A stretch of DNA of 64,000 nt, taken from positions 186,001-250,000 of the forward strand of contig JAHIZO010000007.1 of the NCBI GenBank assembly GCA_018814405.1, in the 5' to 3' direction. Shown in pieces: positions 29,079 to 37,523 of the stretch. Each line of letters starts with the position of its first letter. Position 1 is the first letter of the stretch. A program made the position numbers and the translations under genes. This DNA is from Gammaproteobacteria bacterium. Its GTDB lineage: Bacteria > Pseudomonadota > Gammaproteobacteria > Burkholderiales > Gallionellaceae. The notes under the pieces are model-generated. The model worked only from the letters and a program-made list of their open reading frames with translations. It was not told the DNA's origin and made no database searches.

Positions 29079-30541
29079 TGGGCAAGCCAACCGGATTCAA
29101 AGAATTTGAGCGCGTCAGTGAAGGTTATGCGCCGGTCGAGCAACGCCTGAAGCACTATCAGGAGTTCGTCGCACATCTGTCCGATAGCGAAGCGACCCAG
29201 CAGGGCGCACGTTGCATGGATTGCGGTATCCCGTTCTGCAACAACGGCTGCCCAGTTAACAACATCATTCCGGACTGGAATGACTTGGTCTATCGCGGCA
29301 ACTGGAAGCAGGCGATCGAAGTGCTGCATTCCACCAACAACTTTCCGGAAGTGACAGGGCGTATCTGCCCTGCACCGTGCGAAGCGGCTTGCACGCTCAA
29401 CATCAACAACGACGCGGTCGGCATTAAATCCATCGAGCATGCCATCATCGACAAGGCAGGCGAGAACGGTTGGGTCGTACCGCAACGTGCCAAGAAGAAG
29501 ACCGGCAAGAAAATTGCCGTGGTCGGTTCCGGTCCTGCCGGAATGGCCGCGGCACAGCAGCTGGCACGCGCCGGTCATGCCGTGACTGTATTCGAAAAGA
29601 ACAGCCGCATCGGTGGCTTGATGCGTTACGGCATCCCTGACTTCAAGCTGGACAAGCGTCTGATCGACTGGCGTATGGCGCAACTCACTGCCGAAGGCGT
29701 GAAGTTCCAGACCAATACTTTCATCGGCAAGGAATTGCCGGGCAAAGGCATCGTCAATGACGCGAAGAAAGTCATCAGCCCTGCCGCTTTGAAGAAGGAT
29801 TTCGACGCAGTGATCCTGGCTGGTGGTTCCGAGCAGCCACGCGATCTGCCGGTACCGGGACGCGAGCTGGCCGGTGTGCACTACGCGTTGGAATTCCTGA
29901 TCCCGCAGAACAAGGAAGTGGCGGGCGATGCGAAGAACCCGATCAATGTTGCAGGCAAGCACGTTGTGGTCATCGGCGGCGGTGATACCGGTTCCGATTG
30001 CGTGGGTACTTCCAACCGCCACGGTGCTGCTTCGATCACACAGATCGAAGTGATGCCGCGCGCACCGGAGCAAGAGAACAAGCCAATGACTTGGCCGAAC
30101 TGGCCGCTCAAGCTGCGCACTTCCAGTTCGCACGACGAAGGTTGTGTGCGTGACTGGGCTATCGCCACCAAAGAGTTCGTGGGCGAGAACGGCGTTTTGA
30201 AAGCATTGAAGTGCGTGCGCGTCGAATTCAAGGAAGGCAAGATGGTCGAAGTCGCTGATAGCGAGTTCGAGCTGAAGGCCGACTACGTGTTCCTTGCCAT
30301 GGGCTTCACCAATCCGCTGGCGCAGGTGCTGGATGCTTTCGGCGTGCAGAAGGATGGTCGCGGCAATGTGCTGGCCACTACCGAGGGCGACAAGTGTTAC
30401 CAGACCAGTGTGAAGAAAGTATTCGCCGCGGGCGACATGCGCCGTGGTCAGTCGCTGGTGGTATGGGCGATCCGCGAAGGCCGTCAGGCTGCACGCGCGG
30501 TCGATGAGTTCCTGATGGGCAGCAGTCAGCTGCCACGATAA
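29078..30541 (+). CDS. gltD: Glutamate synthase (NADPH) small subunit GltD
   Basis: 487-residue flavoprotein delivering NADPH electrons to GltB. The N-terminal cysteine clusters [17 protein letters not shown] and [12 protein letters not shown] bind two [4Fe-4S] centres. The FAD fold is [19 protein letters not shown] (about 148-166) and the NADPH fold is [16 protein letters not shown] near 300, ending with the FAD contact [18 protein letters not shown]. Twelve bases separate it from hemE. Confidence 0.96.
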
Positions 30542-30553
30542 GAAAAGAGCAAA

Positions 30554-31618
30554 ATGAACTTCAAAGTAAAGAACGACACCTTCCTGCGCGCCTTGCTGCG
30601 CCAGCCTACCGAATACACACCGCTGTGGATGATGCGTCAGGCTGGTCGTTACCTGCCTGAATATCGCGCCACACGTCGCACGGCGGGCAGCTTCTTAGGG
30701 TTGTGCAAGAACCCGGACTTTGCCACTGAAGTGACCTTGCAGCCGCTGGAGCGTTTTCCGCTGGATGCCGCCATTCTGTTCTCCGATATTCTGACCGTGC
30801 CGGATGCGATGGGTCTGGGGCTGTATTTCTCGGAAGGCGAAGGCCCGAAGTTCGAGCGTCCGCTGGAAACCGAGGCAGATATCATGGCGCTGCAAGTGCC
30901 GGATATCGGCAAGGACCTGAAGTATGTGACGGACGCTGTATCGCAGATCCGTAAATCGCTGGATGGCAGCGTGCCGCTGATCGGTTTCTCCGGTAGCCCG
31001 TGGACGCTGGGCTGCTACATGGTAGAAGGCGGTAGCAGCAGTGATTACGCCAAGGTGAAGACCTTGATGTACAAAGAACCCAAGCTGATGCATCACATCC
31101 TGAATGTGACCGCACAGGCAGTGACCGCTTACCTCAATGCGCAGATCGAGGCCGGCGCGCAGGCCGTGATGATCTTCGACTCCTGGGGCGGCGCTTTGTC
31201 GCACTCCGCCTTCCACGAATTCTCGCTGGCTTACACGCAGCGCATCGTGGATGGCCTGATCAAGGAAAAAGACGGTGTACGTATCCCGTCCATCGTGTTC
31301 ACCAAGGGTGGCGGTCTGTGGATCGAGAGCATCGCCGACATCGGCTGCGATGCAGTGGGTCTGGACTGGACCATGGATATTGGCGTGGCACGCCAGAAGG
31401 TCGGCCACAAGGTCGCCCTGCAAGGCAACCTCGATCCGACCGTGCTGTTCGCTACGCCGGAAGTGATCCAGGCAGAGGTTGAGAAGGTGTTGTCCAGCTT
31501 CGGTTTCGGCAGCGGCCACGTGTTCAATCTGGGCCACGGTATCTCGCAACATACCGATCCGGAGAACGCTGCAGCGCTGGTGCAGGCCGTGCACGAACTC
31601 AGTAAAAAATATCACTGA
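30554..31618 (+). CDS. hemE: Uroporphyrinogen decarboxylase HemE
   Basis: 354-residue TIM-barrel enzyme removing the four acetate carboxyls of uroporphyrinogen III to give coproporphyrinogen III. The diagnostic opening [19 protein letters not shown] carries the substrate-binding arginines. [12 protein letters not shown] contains the catalytic Asp, and [17 protein letters not shown] and FNLGHGI are conserved further on. It is the last gene before a terminator at 31663, so gltB-gltD-hemE may be one unit. Confidence 0.96.
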   Translation: MNFKVKNDTFLRALLRQPTEYTPLWMMRQAGRYLPEYRATRRTAGSFLGLCKNPDFATEVTLQPLERFPLDAAILFSDILTVPDAMGLGLYFSEGEGPKFERPLETEADIMALQVPDIGKDLKYVTDAVSQIRKSLDGSVPLIGFSGSPWTLGCYMVEGGSSSDYAKVKTLMYKEPKLMHHILNVTAQAVTAYLNAQIEAGAQAVMIFDSWGGALSHSAFHEFSLAYTQRIVDGLIKEKDGVRIPSIVFTKGGGLWIESIADIGCDAVGLDWTMDIGVARQKVGHKVALQGNLDPTVLFATPEVIQAEVEKVLSSFGFGSGHVFNLGHGISQHTDPENAAALVQAVHELSKKYH

Positions 31619-31662
31619 AACATCTTGACAGGCGCTGTTTTATGAACAGGCGTCCAAAACAG

Positions 31663-31695
31663 AAAGGCCATGGGTGGCAGCATCCGTGGCCTTTT
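31663..31695 (+). terminator. Rho-independent terminator after hemE
   Basis: AAAGGCCATGG (31663-31673) pairs with CCGTGGCCTTT (31684-31694) with one G-U pair, followed by a short T run. It sits 45 bases after the hemE stop and can act on both strands in principle. Confidence 0.7.
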
Positions 31696-31911
31696 GCATT
31701 GGCGACATAAGTTATTGAAAGTTAAGGTGGTAATAAACTGCTTCGAAAATGTGCGAAGAAAAAAAACTGTATACACTGTTTGCAGTTAGCGCACTTAAAG
31801 GGCGGTTGTTAACATTGTTATCCACAGGAATTGTGGACAACAAAAAAACTCTATATCGCTCAATGGGATTCGCTAAACTTCAAACAAAATACCGGAAAGA
31901 ATCTGCTTAAA
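31696..31911. promoter_or_regulatory. priA upstream region with two inverted DnaA-box-like sites
   Basis: This AT-rich spacer holds TTATCCACA (31818-31826), the consensus DnaA box, and five bases later TGTGGACAA (31832-31840), which read from the other strand is TTGTCCACA, a one-mismatch box. The two arms form a near-perfect dyad about 70 bases before the priA ATG. A smaller hairpin CTTCG/CGAAG lies at 31741-31758, and A/T-rich runs flank both. I see no clear -35/-10 pair. DnaA control of priA is the simplest reading; a dimeric repressor site is the alternative. Confidence 0.5.
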
Positions 31912-34086
31912 ATGTCCATCATCCGCGTCGCGCTCGACGTGCCCTTGTCAACACTTTTCGACTACTTCGTAAGCGAAGCAATGCAGATCGAGATCGGCCA
32001 GCGCGTTCTCGTACCTTTCGGTCGCAAACAGGTGTTGGGCATCGCGATGGAATGGGCAGAAAGTTCCGATCTTGCTGCCGGACGCATCAAGCCGTTGGCG
32101 CAAGTGCTGGATGATGTGCCGCCCCTGCCGCAGGACATGCTGACCCTGTTGCGCTTCTGCAGCGACTACTACCACTTCCCCTTGGGCATGACCGCGTTGT
32201 CAGCCTTGCCGGCACGCCTGCGCGCGCTGGAACCGGTCAAGTTCAAGCAGGCTTTGGACTACGCACTGAGCGCAGCAGGTAAGGCACTGGATGTGGCGAC
32301 CCTACCCAAGCGCCGCGTGGTGCAGCTGCGCATCCTGCAAGCCCTGCGCGAAGCGCCATTAAGCGGTGCGCAGTTGCGTAGTCTGTCGCCTAGCGCCCCG
32401 GCAGCATTGAAGGGATTGATGGAGGCGGGCTGGGTGGAAGCTTGCGCCCCTGTGCCTCGCATCACGCACACCTTCAACGATGCGCATGCGCTCACTGCCG
32501 AGCAGCGACGAGCGGTTGACGCTGTCACAGCGCAAAATGGATATGGCTGCTTTCTGCTGCACGGCATCACAGGCAGCGGCAAGACCGAGGTCTATGTGCA
32601 TCTCATGCACGAAATGTTGCAGCGCCAGGGCCAAGTATTACTGCTGGTGCCCGAGATCAATCTCACCCCGCAACTGGAGAACTACTTCCGCAGCCGCTTC
32701 CCTGATGTCGATCTGGTCAGCTTGCATAGTGGTCTGGCGGATGGTGAGCGCGCGCAGAACTGGCTCAAGGCGCAATCCGGCGAAGCGCGCATCGTGCTGG
32801 GCACGCGCTTGTCAGTATTCACTCCGTTGCCGAAGTTGGGCCTGATCTTGGTGGACGAGGAGCACGATCCTTCATTCAAACAACAGGACGGCTTGCGTTA
32901 CTCGGCGCGCGATGTTGCCATCTTCCGCGCCAACCAGCGCGGTGTGTCCATCGTGCTTGGCTCGGCCACACCCTCACTGGAAAGCTGGCACAACGCACAA
33001 AGTGGACGTTATTGTTTGCTCAAGCTTACGCAACGTGCCGTGCAACCCGCCACCTTGCCCGTCGTGCGTTGTATGGATGTTACCAAGCTGCCGCTGCAAG
33101 AAGGCTTGAGTGAGCCATTGCTGACTGCGATAGAGGCCAGATTGCAGCGCAAGGAACAAAGTCTGATCTTCATCAACCGGCGCGGCTACTCGCCGGTGCT
33201 GATGTGCAGCGCCTGCGGCTGGTTATCCGAGTGCAAGCACTGCGCAGGCAAGCTGGTGCTGCACATGAAAGACCGCAGCCTGCGCTGTCATCACTGCGGG
33301 CATCAGCAGCGCGTACCGCCAGCCTGCCCCACCTGCGGCGATGTCGACCTCAAACCGGTCGGTATCGGCACGCAGCGTTTGGAAGAGACATTGCAGAGCC
33401 GCTTCCCAGAGGCACGCATCTTGCGCGTGGACAGGGACAGCACGCGCAACAAAGGCACGTGGAATGCCATGCGCAAGCAGATACACGACGGCGAGGCGGA
33501 CATTTTGATCGGCACCCAGATGCTGGCAAAAGGTCACGATTTTCCCAACCTCACGCTGGTCGGCGTGATCAGCCCAGATGGCGCGCTGTACAGCTCGGAC
33601 TTTCGCGCCTCGGAAAAACTGTTCGCCCAACTGACGCAGGTCGGCGGCCGGGCCGGCCGCGCGGACAAAGCGGGCGAAGTCATCGTGCAATCCGCCTTTC
33701 CCAACCATCCGCTGTTCCAAGCATTGCGCGCCCATGATTACGAAAGCTGGGCCAAGACATTGTTGGCAGAACGCACCCTTGCAGGTCTACCACCATTCGC
33801 GTTCCAGGCATTGTTGAGTGCAGAGAGCAAGGACGAACAACTGGTGCTGAAGTTCCTGCATCAGGCGCGGCATTGCGCCGAGCAGGTCGGTTCCGAAGTG
33901 GAGATATACGGCGTGGTGCCGGCAGCCATGCCTAAACGCGCCAATCATCACCGTGCCCAGTTGCTAGTACAAAGCGATGCGCGTAAAACACTGCAGTTGT
34001 TTTTAAGAATTTGGAAACCCGAGTTGGATACCCTGTCATCGCAAAAGATCAGGTGGTCTTTGGACATCGATCCGATGGAATATTGA
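31912..34086 (+). CDS. priA: Primosomal helicase PriA
   Basis: 724-residue superfamily 2 3'-to-5' helicase that restarts stalled replication forks. The N-terminal 3'-DNA-binding domain starts SIIRVALDVPLSTLFDY. Walker A is HGITGSGKTEVYV, motif II LILVDEEHDPSFKQQDG and motif III GSATPSLESW. Two zinc sites follow in CSACGWLSECKHCAGK and CHHCGHQQRVPPACPTCG, then ATP motifs GTQMLAKGHDFPNLTLV and QVGGRAGR. The frame is open 27 codons upstream, across the DnaA-box region, but the ATG at 31912 matches family N-termini. Confidence 0.96.
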   Translation: MSIIRVALDVPLSTLFDYFVSEAMQIEIGQRVLVPFGRKQVLGIAMEWAESSDLAAGRIKPLAQVLDDVPPLPQDMLTLLRFCSDYYHFPLGMTALSALPARLRALEPVKFKQALDYALSAAGKALDVATLPKRRVVQLRILQALREAPLSGAQLRSLSPSAPAALKGLMEAGWVEACAPVPRITHTFNDAHALTAEQRRAVDAVTAQNGYGCFLLHGITGSGKTEVYVHLMHEMLQRQGQVLLLVPEINLTPQLENYFRSRFPDVDLVSLHSGLADGERAQNWLKAQSGEARIVLGTRLSVFTPLPKLGLILVDEEHDPSFKQQDGLRYSARDVAIFRANQRGVSIVLGSATPSLESWHNAQSGRYCLLKLTQRAVQPATLPVVRCMDVTKLPLQEGLSEPLLTAIEARLQRKEQSLIFINRRGYSPVLMCSACGWLSECKHCAGKLVLHMKDRSLRCHHCGHQQRVPPACPTCGDVDLKPVGIGTQRLEETLQSRFPEARILRVDRDSTRNKGTWNAMRKQIHDGEADILIGTQMLAKGHDFPNLTLVGVISPDGALYSSDFRASEKLFAQLTQVGGRAGRADKAGEVIVQSAFPNHPLFQALRAHDYESWAKTLLAERTLAGLPPFAFQALLSAESKDEQLVLKFLHQARHCAEQVGSEVEIYGVVPAAMPKRANHHRAQLLVQSDARKTLQLFLRIWKPELDTLSSQKIRWSLDIDPMEY

Positions 34087-34130
34087 AAATGACCCGACAG
34101 GGCTATATAAGCCCCTACTAAAATAGGAGT

Positions 34131-34136
34131 TATAAT
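34131..34136 (+). promoter_or_regulatory. Candidate -10 box for the haem protein operon
   Basis: A perfect TATAAT lies 29 bases before the ATG at 34165, just after a G/C hairpin (GGGCT...AGCCC, about 34100-34115) that could end priA transcription. No clear -35 is seen at 17 bp. The gene has GGAG about six bases before its ATG. Confidence 0.4.
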
Positions 34137-34164
34137 GCGCGGGATCAATTGAATGGAGTAAAAA

Positions 34165-34923
34165 ATGGAAATCCAGCGCTTTACCCTCTCCAACGCAGCA
34201 CTTCCCCTCAAGACTTTGTTCAGCGGCTACCTCCTGGTGGTCGGTCTGGGCCTGCTGTTCGCCGGCGGGCAGATCATGCTGACGCACGGCATGGCGGACG
34301 GCAAGGTCGGCCTGTCGGTCGATGACATCGTCTACAGCTACTACGGCAACCGCGCAGAGGGTTCCAAGCTGGTGTCCAAACTCAACGGTTCGATGAAGGA
34401 CAATGCGCCGCCGGAAGTGCGCATGGCGATGATCAAATGGGCGGAGACCGGCGCCACACCGGAAGAGTGGGATCTCCGTATATCCATGGACATCGACCAG
34501 TATTGCCAGCCCTGCCATGCCAACATCTCCGGCCTGCCCGATCTCAGCAAAAAGGAAACGATGAACAAGCTGTTGGCCGTCGATGAAGGACAGCCGATGG
34601 CCACGCTGACGCGCGTGTCGCACATCCACCTGTTCGGTATCTCGTTTATCTTCTTTTTTGTGGGCTGGATATTCACCTACTCGACCGGCATCTCGCCGAT
34701 GCACAAGGCCATCCTGATCTCGGTGCCGTTCGGCTTCCTGATCGTGGACGTGCTGGCCTGGTGGCTGACCAAGTGGCACCCAGGTTTCGCTTGGTTCGTC
34801 ATCATCGGCGGCTTCGGCTACAGCATGGCGGCAGCCACCATGATCTTCACTTCGCTGTATCAGATGTGGATCCTGCCGCTGCGCAAGAATCATCCGGTGT
34901 ATCCACCCTCTGACGCAACGTGA
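34165..34923 (+). CDS. Four-helix membrane protein with one c-type haem motif
   Basis: 252 aa. I do not know a gene name. Helices lie at about 20-40, 152-172, 183-201 and 208-231. The loop between helices 1 and 2 (about 41-150) should be periplasmic and carries a single covalent haem site, CQPCH at 114-118. Two histidines start helix 2 (SHIHLF, 153-155) and could be haem or quinone ligands. The loop opens DDIVYSYYGNRAEGSKL. The stop overlaps the next gene as GTGA, so the two are translated together. Inference: it is the membrane electron acceptor of the soluble FAD dehydrogenase that follows. Confidence 0.75.
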   Translation: MEIQRFTLSNAALPLKTLFSGYLLVVGLGLLFAGGQIMLTHGMADGKVGLSVDDIVYSYYGNRAEGSKLVSKLNGSMKDNAPPEVRMAMIKWAETGATPEEWDLRISMDIDQYCQPCHANISGLPDLSKKETMNKLLAVDEGQPMATLTRVSHIHLFGISFIFFFVGWIFTYSTGISPMHKAILISVPFGFLIVDVLAWWLTKWHPGFAWFVIIGGFGYSMAAATMIFTSLYQMWILPLRKNHPVYPPSDAT

Positions 34924-36329
34924 GTTCTGAACGAACACTGGTCGAGCGCATCGCCGCCATCACAGGCGGCGATGCCGTTTTGACGGGTGACGCAAAGGCT
35001 AATCACTGTCAAGACTGGCGCGGCCGCTATCAGGGCGAAGCCATCGCAGTCGTATTTCCGGCCGATACGCAGCAAGTAGCTGACGTGGTGAAATTGTGTG
35101 CAGCGGAACGCATCGCTATGGTGCCGCAAGGGGGTAACACCAGCCTGTGCGGCGCATCGGTACCGCTGGCAGATGGCACAGCGCAGATCATCATCAATCT
35201 GTCGCGCATGAACAGCATCCGCGAAGTGGATGCCACCAACTACACCATGACGGCGGAAGCAGGTTGCAAGCTGGCATCACTTTATGAGGCAGCTGAGCAA
35301 GCCGACAGATTGTTCCCGCTCGGGCTCACCGCCATCGCGCCGCACTGTGAGATCGGCGGCAACCTCTCCACCAACGCGGGAGGTATCGGTGTGCTGCGCT
35401 ACGGCAGCGCGCGCGATCTGGTGCTGGGGCTGGAGGTGGTGCTGCCGGACGGCAACATCTGGCACGGCCTGCGCCGATTGCGCAAAGACAACACCGGCTA
35501 TGACCTCAAGCATTTGTTCATCGGCGCGGAAGGCACGCTGGGCATCATCACCGCCGCCGTGCTCAAGCTCTATCCTCGCCCGCGTTCCACCGCCACAGCC
35601 TGCATCGCCGTGCGCGAACCGGCAGCGGGCGTCGCGCTGCTCGCGCATCTGCGTGCCAGCTGTGGCGACACCATCAGTGGCTTCGAACTCATCTCGCGTT
35701 CCTGCCTTGATCTGGTGTTCAAGCACATCGACGATACCCACGAGCCCTTCGCCGTGCCGCACGAATGGCTGATCATCACCAAACTGAGCAATGTGCTCCC
35801 CGCGCCGCTGGATGAAGCGTTGCGTAGCGCATTGCAGGATTTCGACGGCGTCATCGCTTTCGACATCACCAGCGACGAAGCGCATGCCGAACGTTGGTGG
35901 AAGCTGCGCAAGAACATCGCCGAAGCGCAAAAGGCCGAAGGTATCAGCATTAAACACGACGTGTCCGTACCGGTCAGTCGCGTGGCCGAATTCATCGCCG
36001 ATGCCAGCGCCGCCCTGCGCGCCGCGTATGAGGGCATCCGCATCGTCGCCTTCGGCCACATGGGCGACGGCAACATCCACTACAACATCTCCATGCTCGA
36101 TGCCGCGCAGAATGATGCCTTCATCAAGCTGCACGAACACGACGTCAATCGCATCGTGTATCAAGTCGTCGCTGGACTGGATGGCAGCATCAGCGCCGAA
36201 CACGGCCTTGGCCAACTCAAGCGCGAAGAAGTCACTCACTACAAGAGTGCGCTGGAGCTGGAACTGATGCGCCAGATCAAGCACACGCTAGACCCGCACG
36301 GTCTGATGAATCCCGGCAAGGTGGTGTAA
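34920..36329 (+). CDS. FAD-linked D-2-hydroxyacid dehydrogenase (GlcD / D-2-hydroxyglutarate dehydrogenase family)
   Basis: 469-residue vanillyl-alcohol-oxidase-type flavoprotein. The FAD_binding_4 domain includes VVFPADTQQVADVVKLC and VPQGGNTSLCGASVPL (FAD pyrophosphate). GGNLSTNAGGIGVLRYGSAR follows, and the C-terminal FAD-oxidase_C domain has AFGHMGDGNIHYNI and SAEHGLGQLKRE, which carry the metal/substrate histidines. Relatives oxidise glycolate, D-lactate or D-2-hydroxyglutarate. There is no signal peptide or Fe-S motif. The GTG start overlaps the haem protein by 4 bp, suggesting electrons go to that membrane cytochrome. The substrate cannot be fixed from sequence. Confidence 0.85.
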   Translation: MSSERTLVERIAAITGGDAVLTGDAKANHCQDWRGRYQGEAIAVVFPADTQQVADVVKLCAAERIAMVPQGGNTSLCGASVPLADGTAQIIINLSRMNSIREVDATNYTMTAEAGCKLASLYEAAEQADRLFPLGLTAIAPHCEIGGNLSTNAGGIGVLRYGSARDLVLGLEVVLPDGNIWHGLRRLRKDNTGYDLKHLFIGAEGTLGIITAAVLKLYPRPRSTATACIAVREPAAGVALLAHLRASCGDTISGFELISRSCLDLVFKHIDDTHEPFAVPHEWLIITKLSNVLPAPLDEALRSALQDFDGVIAFDITSDEAHAERWWKLRKNIAEAQKAEGISIKHDVSVPVSRVAEFIADASAALRAAYEGIRIVAFGHMGDGNIHYNISMLDAAQNDAFIKLHEHDVNRIVYQVVAGLDGSISAEHGLGQLKREEVTHYKSALELELMRQIKHTLDPHGLMNPGKVV

Positions 36330-36362
36330 GCTTTCGCCATCGAACCGCTTAAGGAGGTAGTG

Positions 36363-37187
36363 ATGGCAAACCAACCCGAGATCACCAACATGGCCCTGTT
36401 CTGCGATTTTGAGAACGTGGCGCTGGGCGTGCGCGATGCCAAGTACGCGCAGTTCGATATCAAGAAAGTGCTTGAACGTCTGCTGCTCAAAGGCAGCATC
36501 GTGGTCAAGAAAGCCTATTGCGACTGGGAGCGCTACAAAGAATTCAAAGCCCCCATGCACGAAGCCTCCTTCGAGCTGATCGAGATTCCCCACGTGCGAC
36601 AGAGCGGCAAGAACTCCGCCGACATCCGCTTGGTCGTCGACGCGCTAGACCTCTGCTACACCAAATCCCACGTCGACACCTTCGTCATCATCAGTGGCGA
36701 CTCGGACTTCTCGCCGCTGGTGTCCAAGCTGCGCGAGAACAACAAATACGTCATCGGCATCGGCGTGAAAGATTCCACCTCCGACTTGCTCAGCGCCAAC
36801 TGCGACGAATTCATCTTCTACGACGACCTCGTGCGCGTGCAGGAAGCCAAGAAGAAGCAGGCCGCCAAGAAAGCGCCCGCCAAGGCCAAGGCAGAAGCCG
36901 CCAAGCCCAAGGAAGCGAAGGTGGAAGATGCCAAGAAACAAGAAGCCATGGACTTCCTCGTCGAAACCGTCGAGGGCCTCATCTCCGAACGCGGCTCCGA
37001 TGAAAAACTCTGGGGTTCCATGGTCAAACCCACCATGCAACGCCGCAAACCCGGCTTCACCGAAACCTATTATGGCTACCGCTCATTCAAGGAACTGATC
37101 GAGGATGCGCAGAAGCACAAACTGGTGGTGTTGGTGAGGGATGAGAAGTCGGGGCAGTATATGATTCGGTTGCCGGCGGGGGAGTGA
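36363..37187 (+). CDS. NYN-domain (PIN-like) putative RNase with C-terminal OST-HTH/LOTUS domain
   Basis: 274 aa. The NYN/LabA domain (about 1-150) keeps the acidic residues of PIN-like nucleases: D in ALFCDFENV, D in NSADIRLVVDALD and SGDSDFSPLV. A Lys/Ala-rich linker (about 160-195, repeating AKKA/PAKAKA) connects to a C-terminal OST-HTH/LOTUS-like domain (DFLVETVEGLISERG...GYRSFKELIEDAQKHKLV), an RNA-binding module. The start is the ATG after a perfect AAGGAGG (36352-36358); a GTG lies one codon earlier. It probably cuts or binds RNA, target unknown. It is the last core gene before the AT-rich island. Confidence 0.85.
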   Translation: MANQPEITNMALFCDFENVALGVRDAKYAQFDIKKVLERLLLKGSIVVKKAYCDWERYKEFKAPMHEASFELIEIPHVRQSGKNSADIRLVVDALDLCYTKSHVDTFVIISGDSDFSPLVSKLRENNKYVIGIGVKDSTSDLLSANCDEFIFYDDLVRVQEAKKKQAAKKAPAKAKAEAAKPKEAKVEDAKKQEAMDFLVETVEGLISERGSDEKLWGSMVKPTMQRRKPGFTETYYGYRSFKELIEDAQKHKLVVLVRDEKSGQYMIRLPAGE

Positions 37188-37523
37188 GTGGGCGGCTATC
37201 GGCCACTTTGAGACACTCAGTTACATTCCCGCTAGCAGTCATTCAACAAATATATAGGCCAAATGGCATATTGACCCCGCCGCAATGGCGGGATAAGTTC
37301 CGGCCATGTCCCTCCAATACTTTAATTCGATGCCGCCCCCTTTGGCACCCTCACCGCACCAATCTTTTGCCTATTGTTCAGCTTGGCTTCTATTGGTAGT
37401 GTTCACTCAATTATCTCTGCGGATATTAGCAACCAGCAAGGAAATCTCATTAAAGCGAATATTCCTACACGAGTAGGGATGTAAATATTAATCTGATGTT
37501 GTATCAATGCCTAAGGAATAGTA
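37188..37523. other. AT-rich intergenic stretch before the ATPase-PIN cassette
   Basis: 336 bases without a supported gene. Base composition shifts visibly from GC-rich core to AT-rich at about 37230. There is a weak dyad just after the upstream stop (AGTGG...CCACT, 37189-37208) and a short CCGCC...GGCGGG hairpin near 37277-37292. No integrase, tRNA end or direct repeat is recognised. The ATPase gene has AAGGA seven bases before its ATG. Confidence 0.5.

Noticed and set aside
31818-31840. Chromosomal replication origin
   Set aside because: Only two DnaA-box-like sites, no dnaA/dnaN or gidA neighbourhood and no repeated AT-rich unwinding element.
37184-37399. 71-codon open frame after the NYN gene
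   Set aside because: No ribosome-binding site, no recognisable domain, and it starts inside the NYN stop region by chance.
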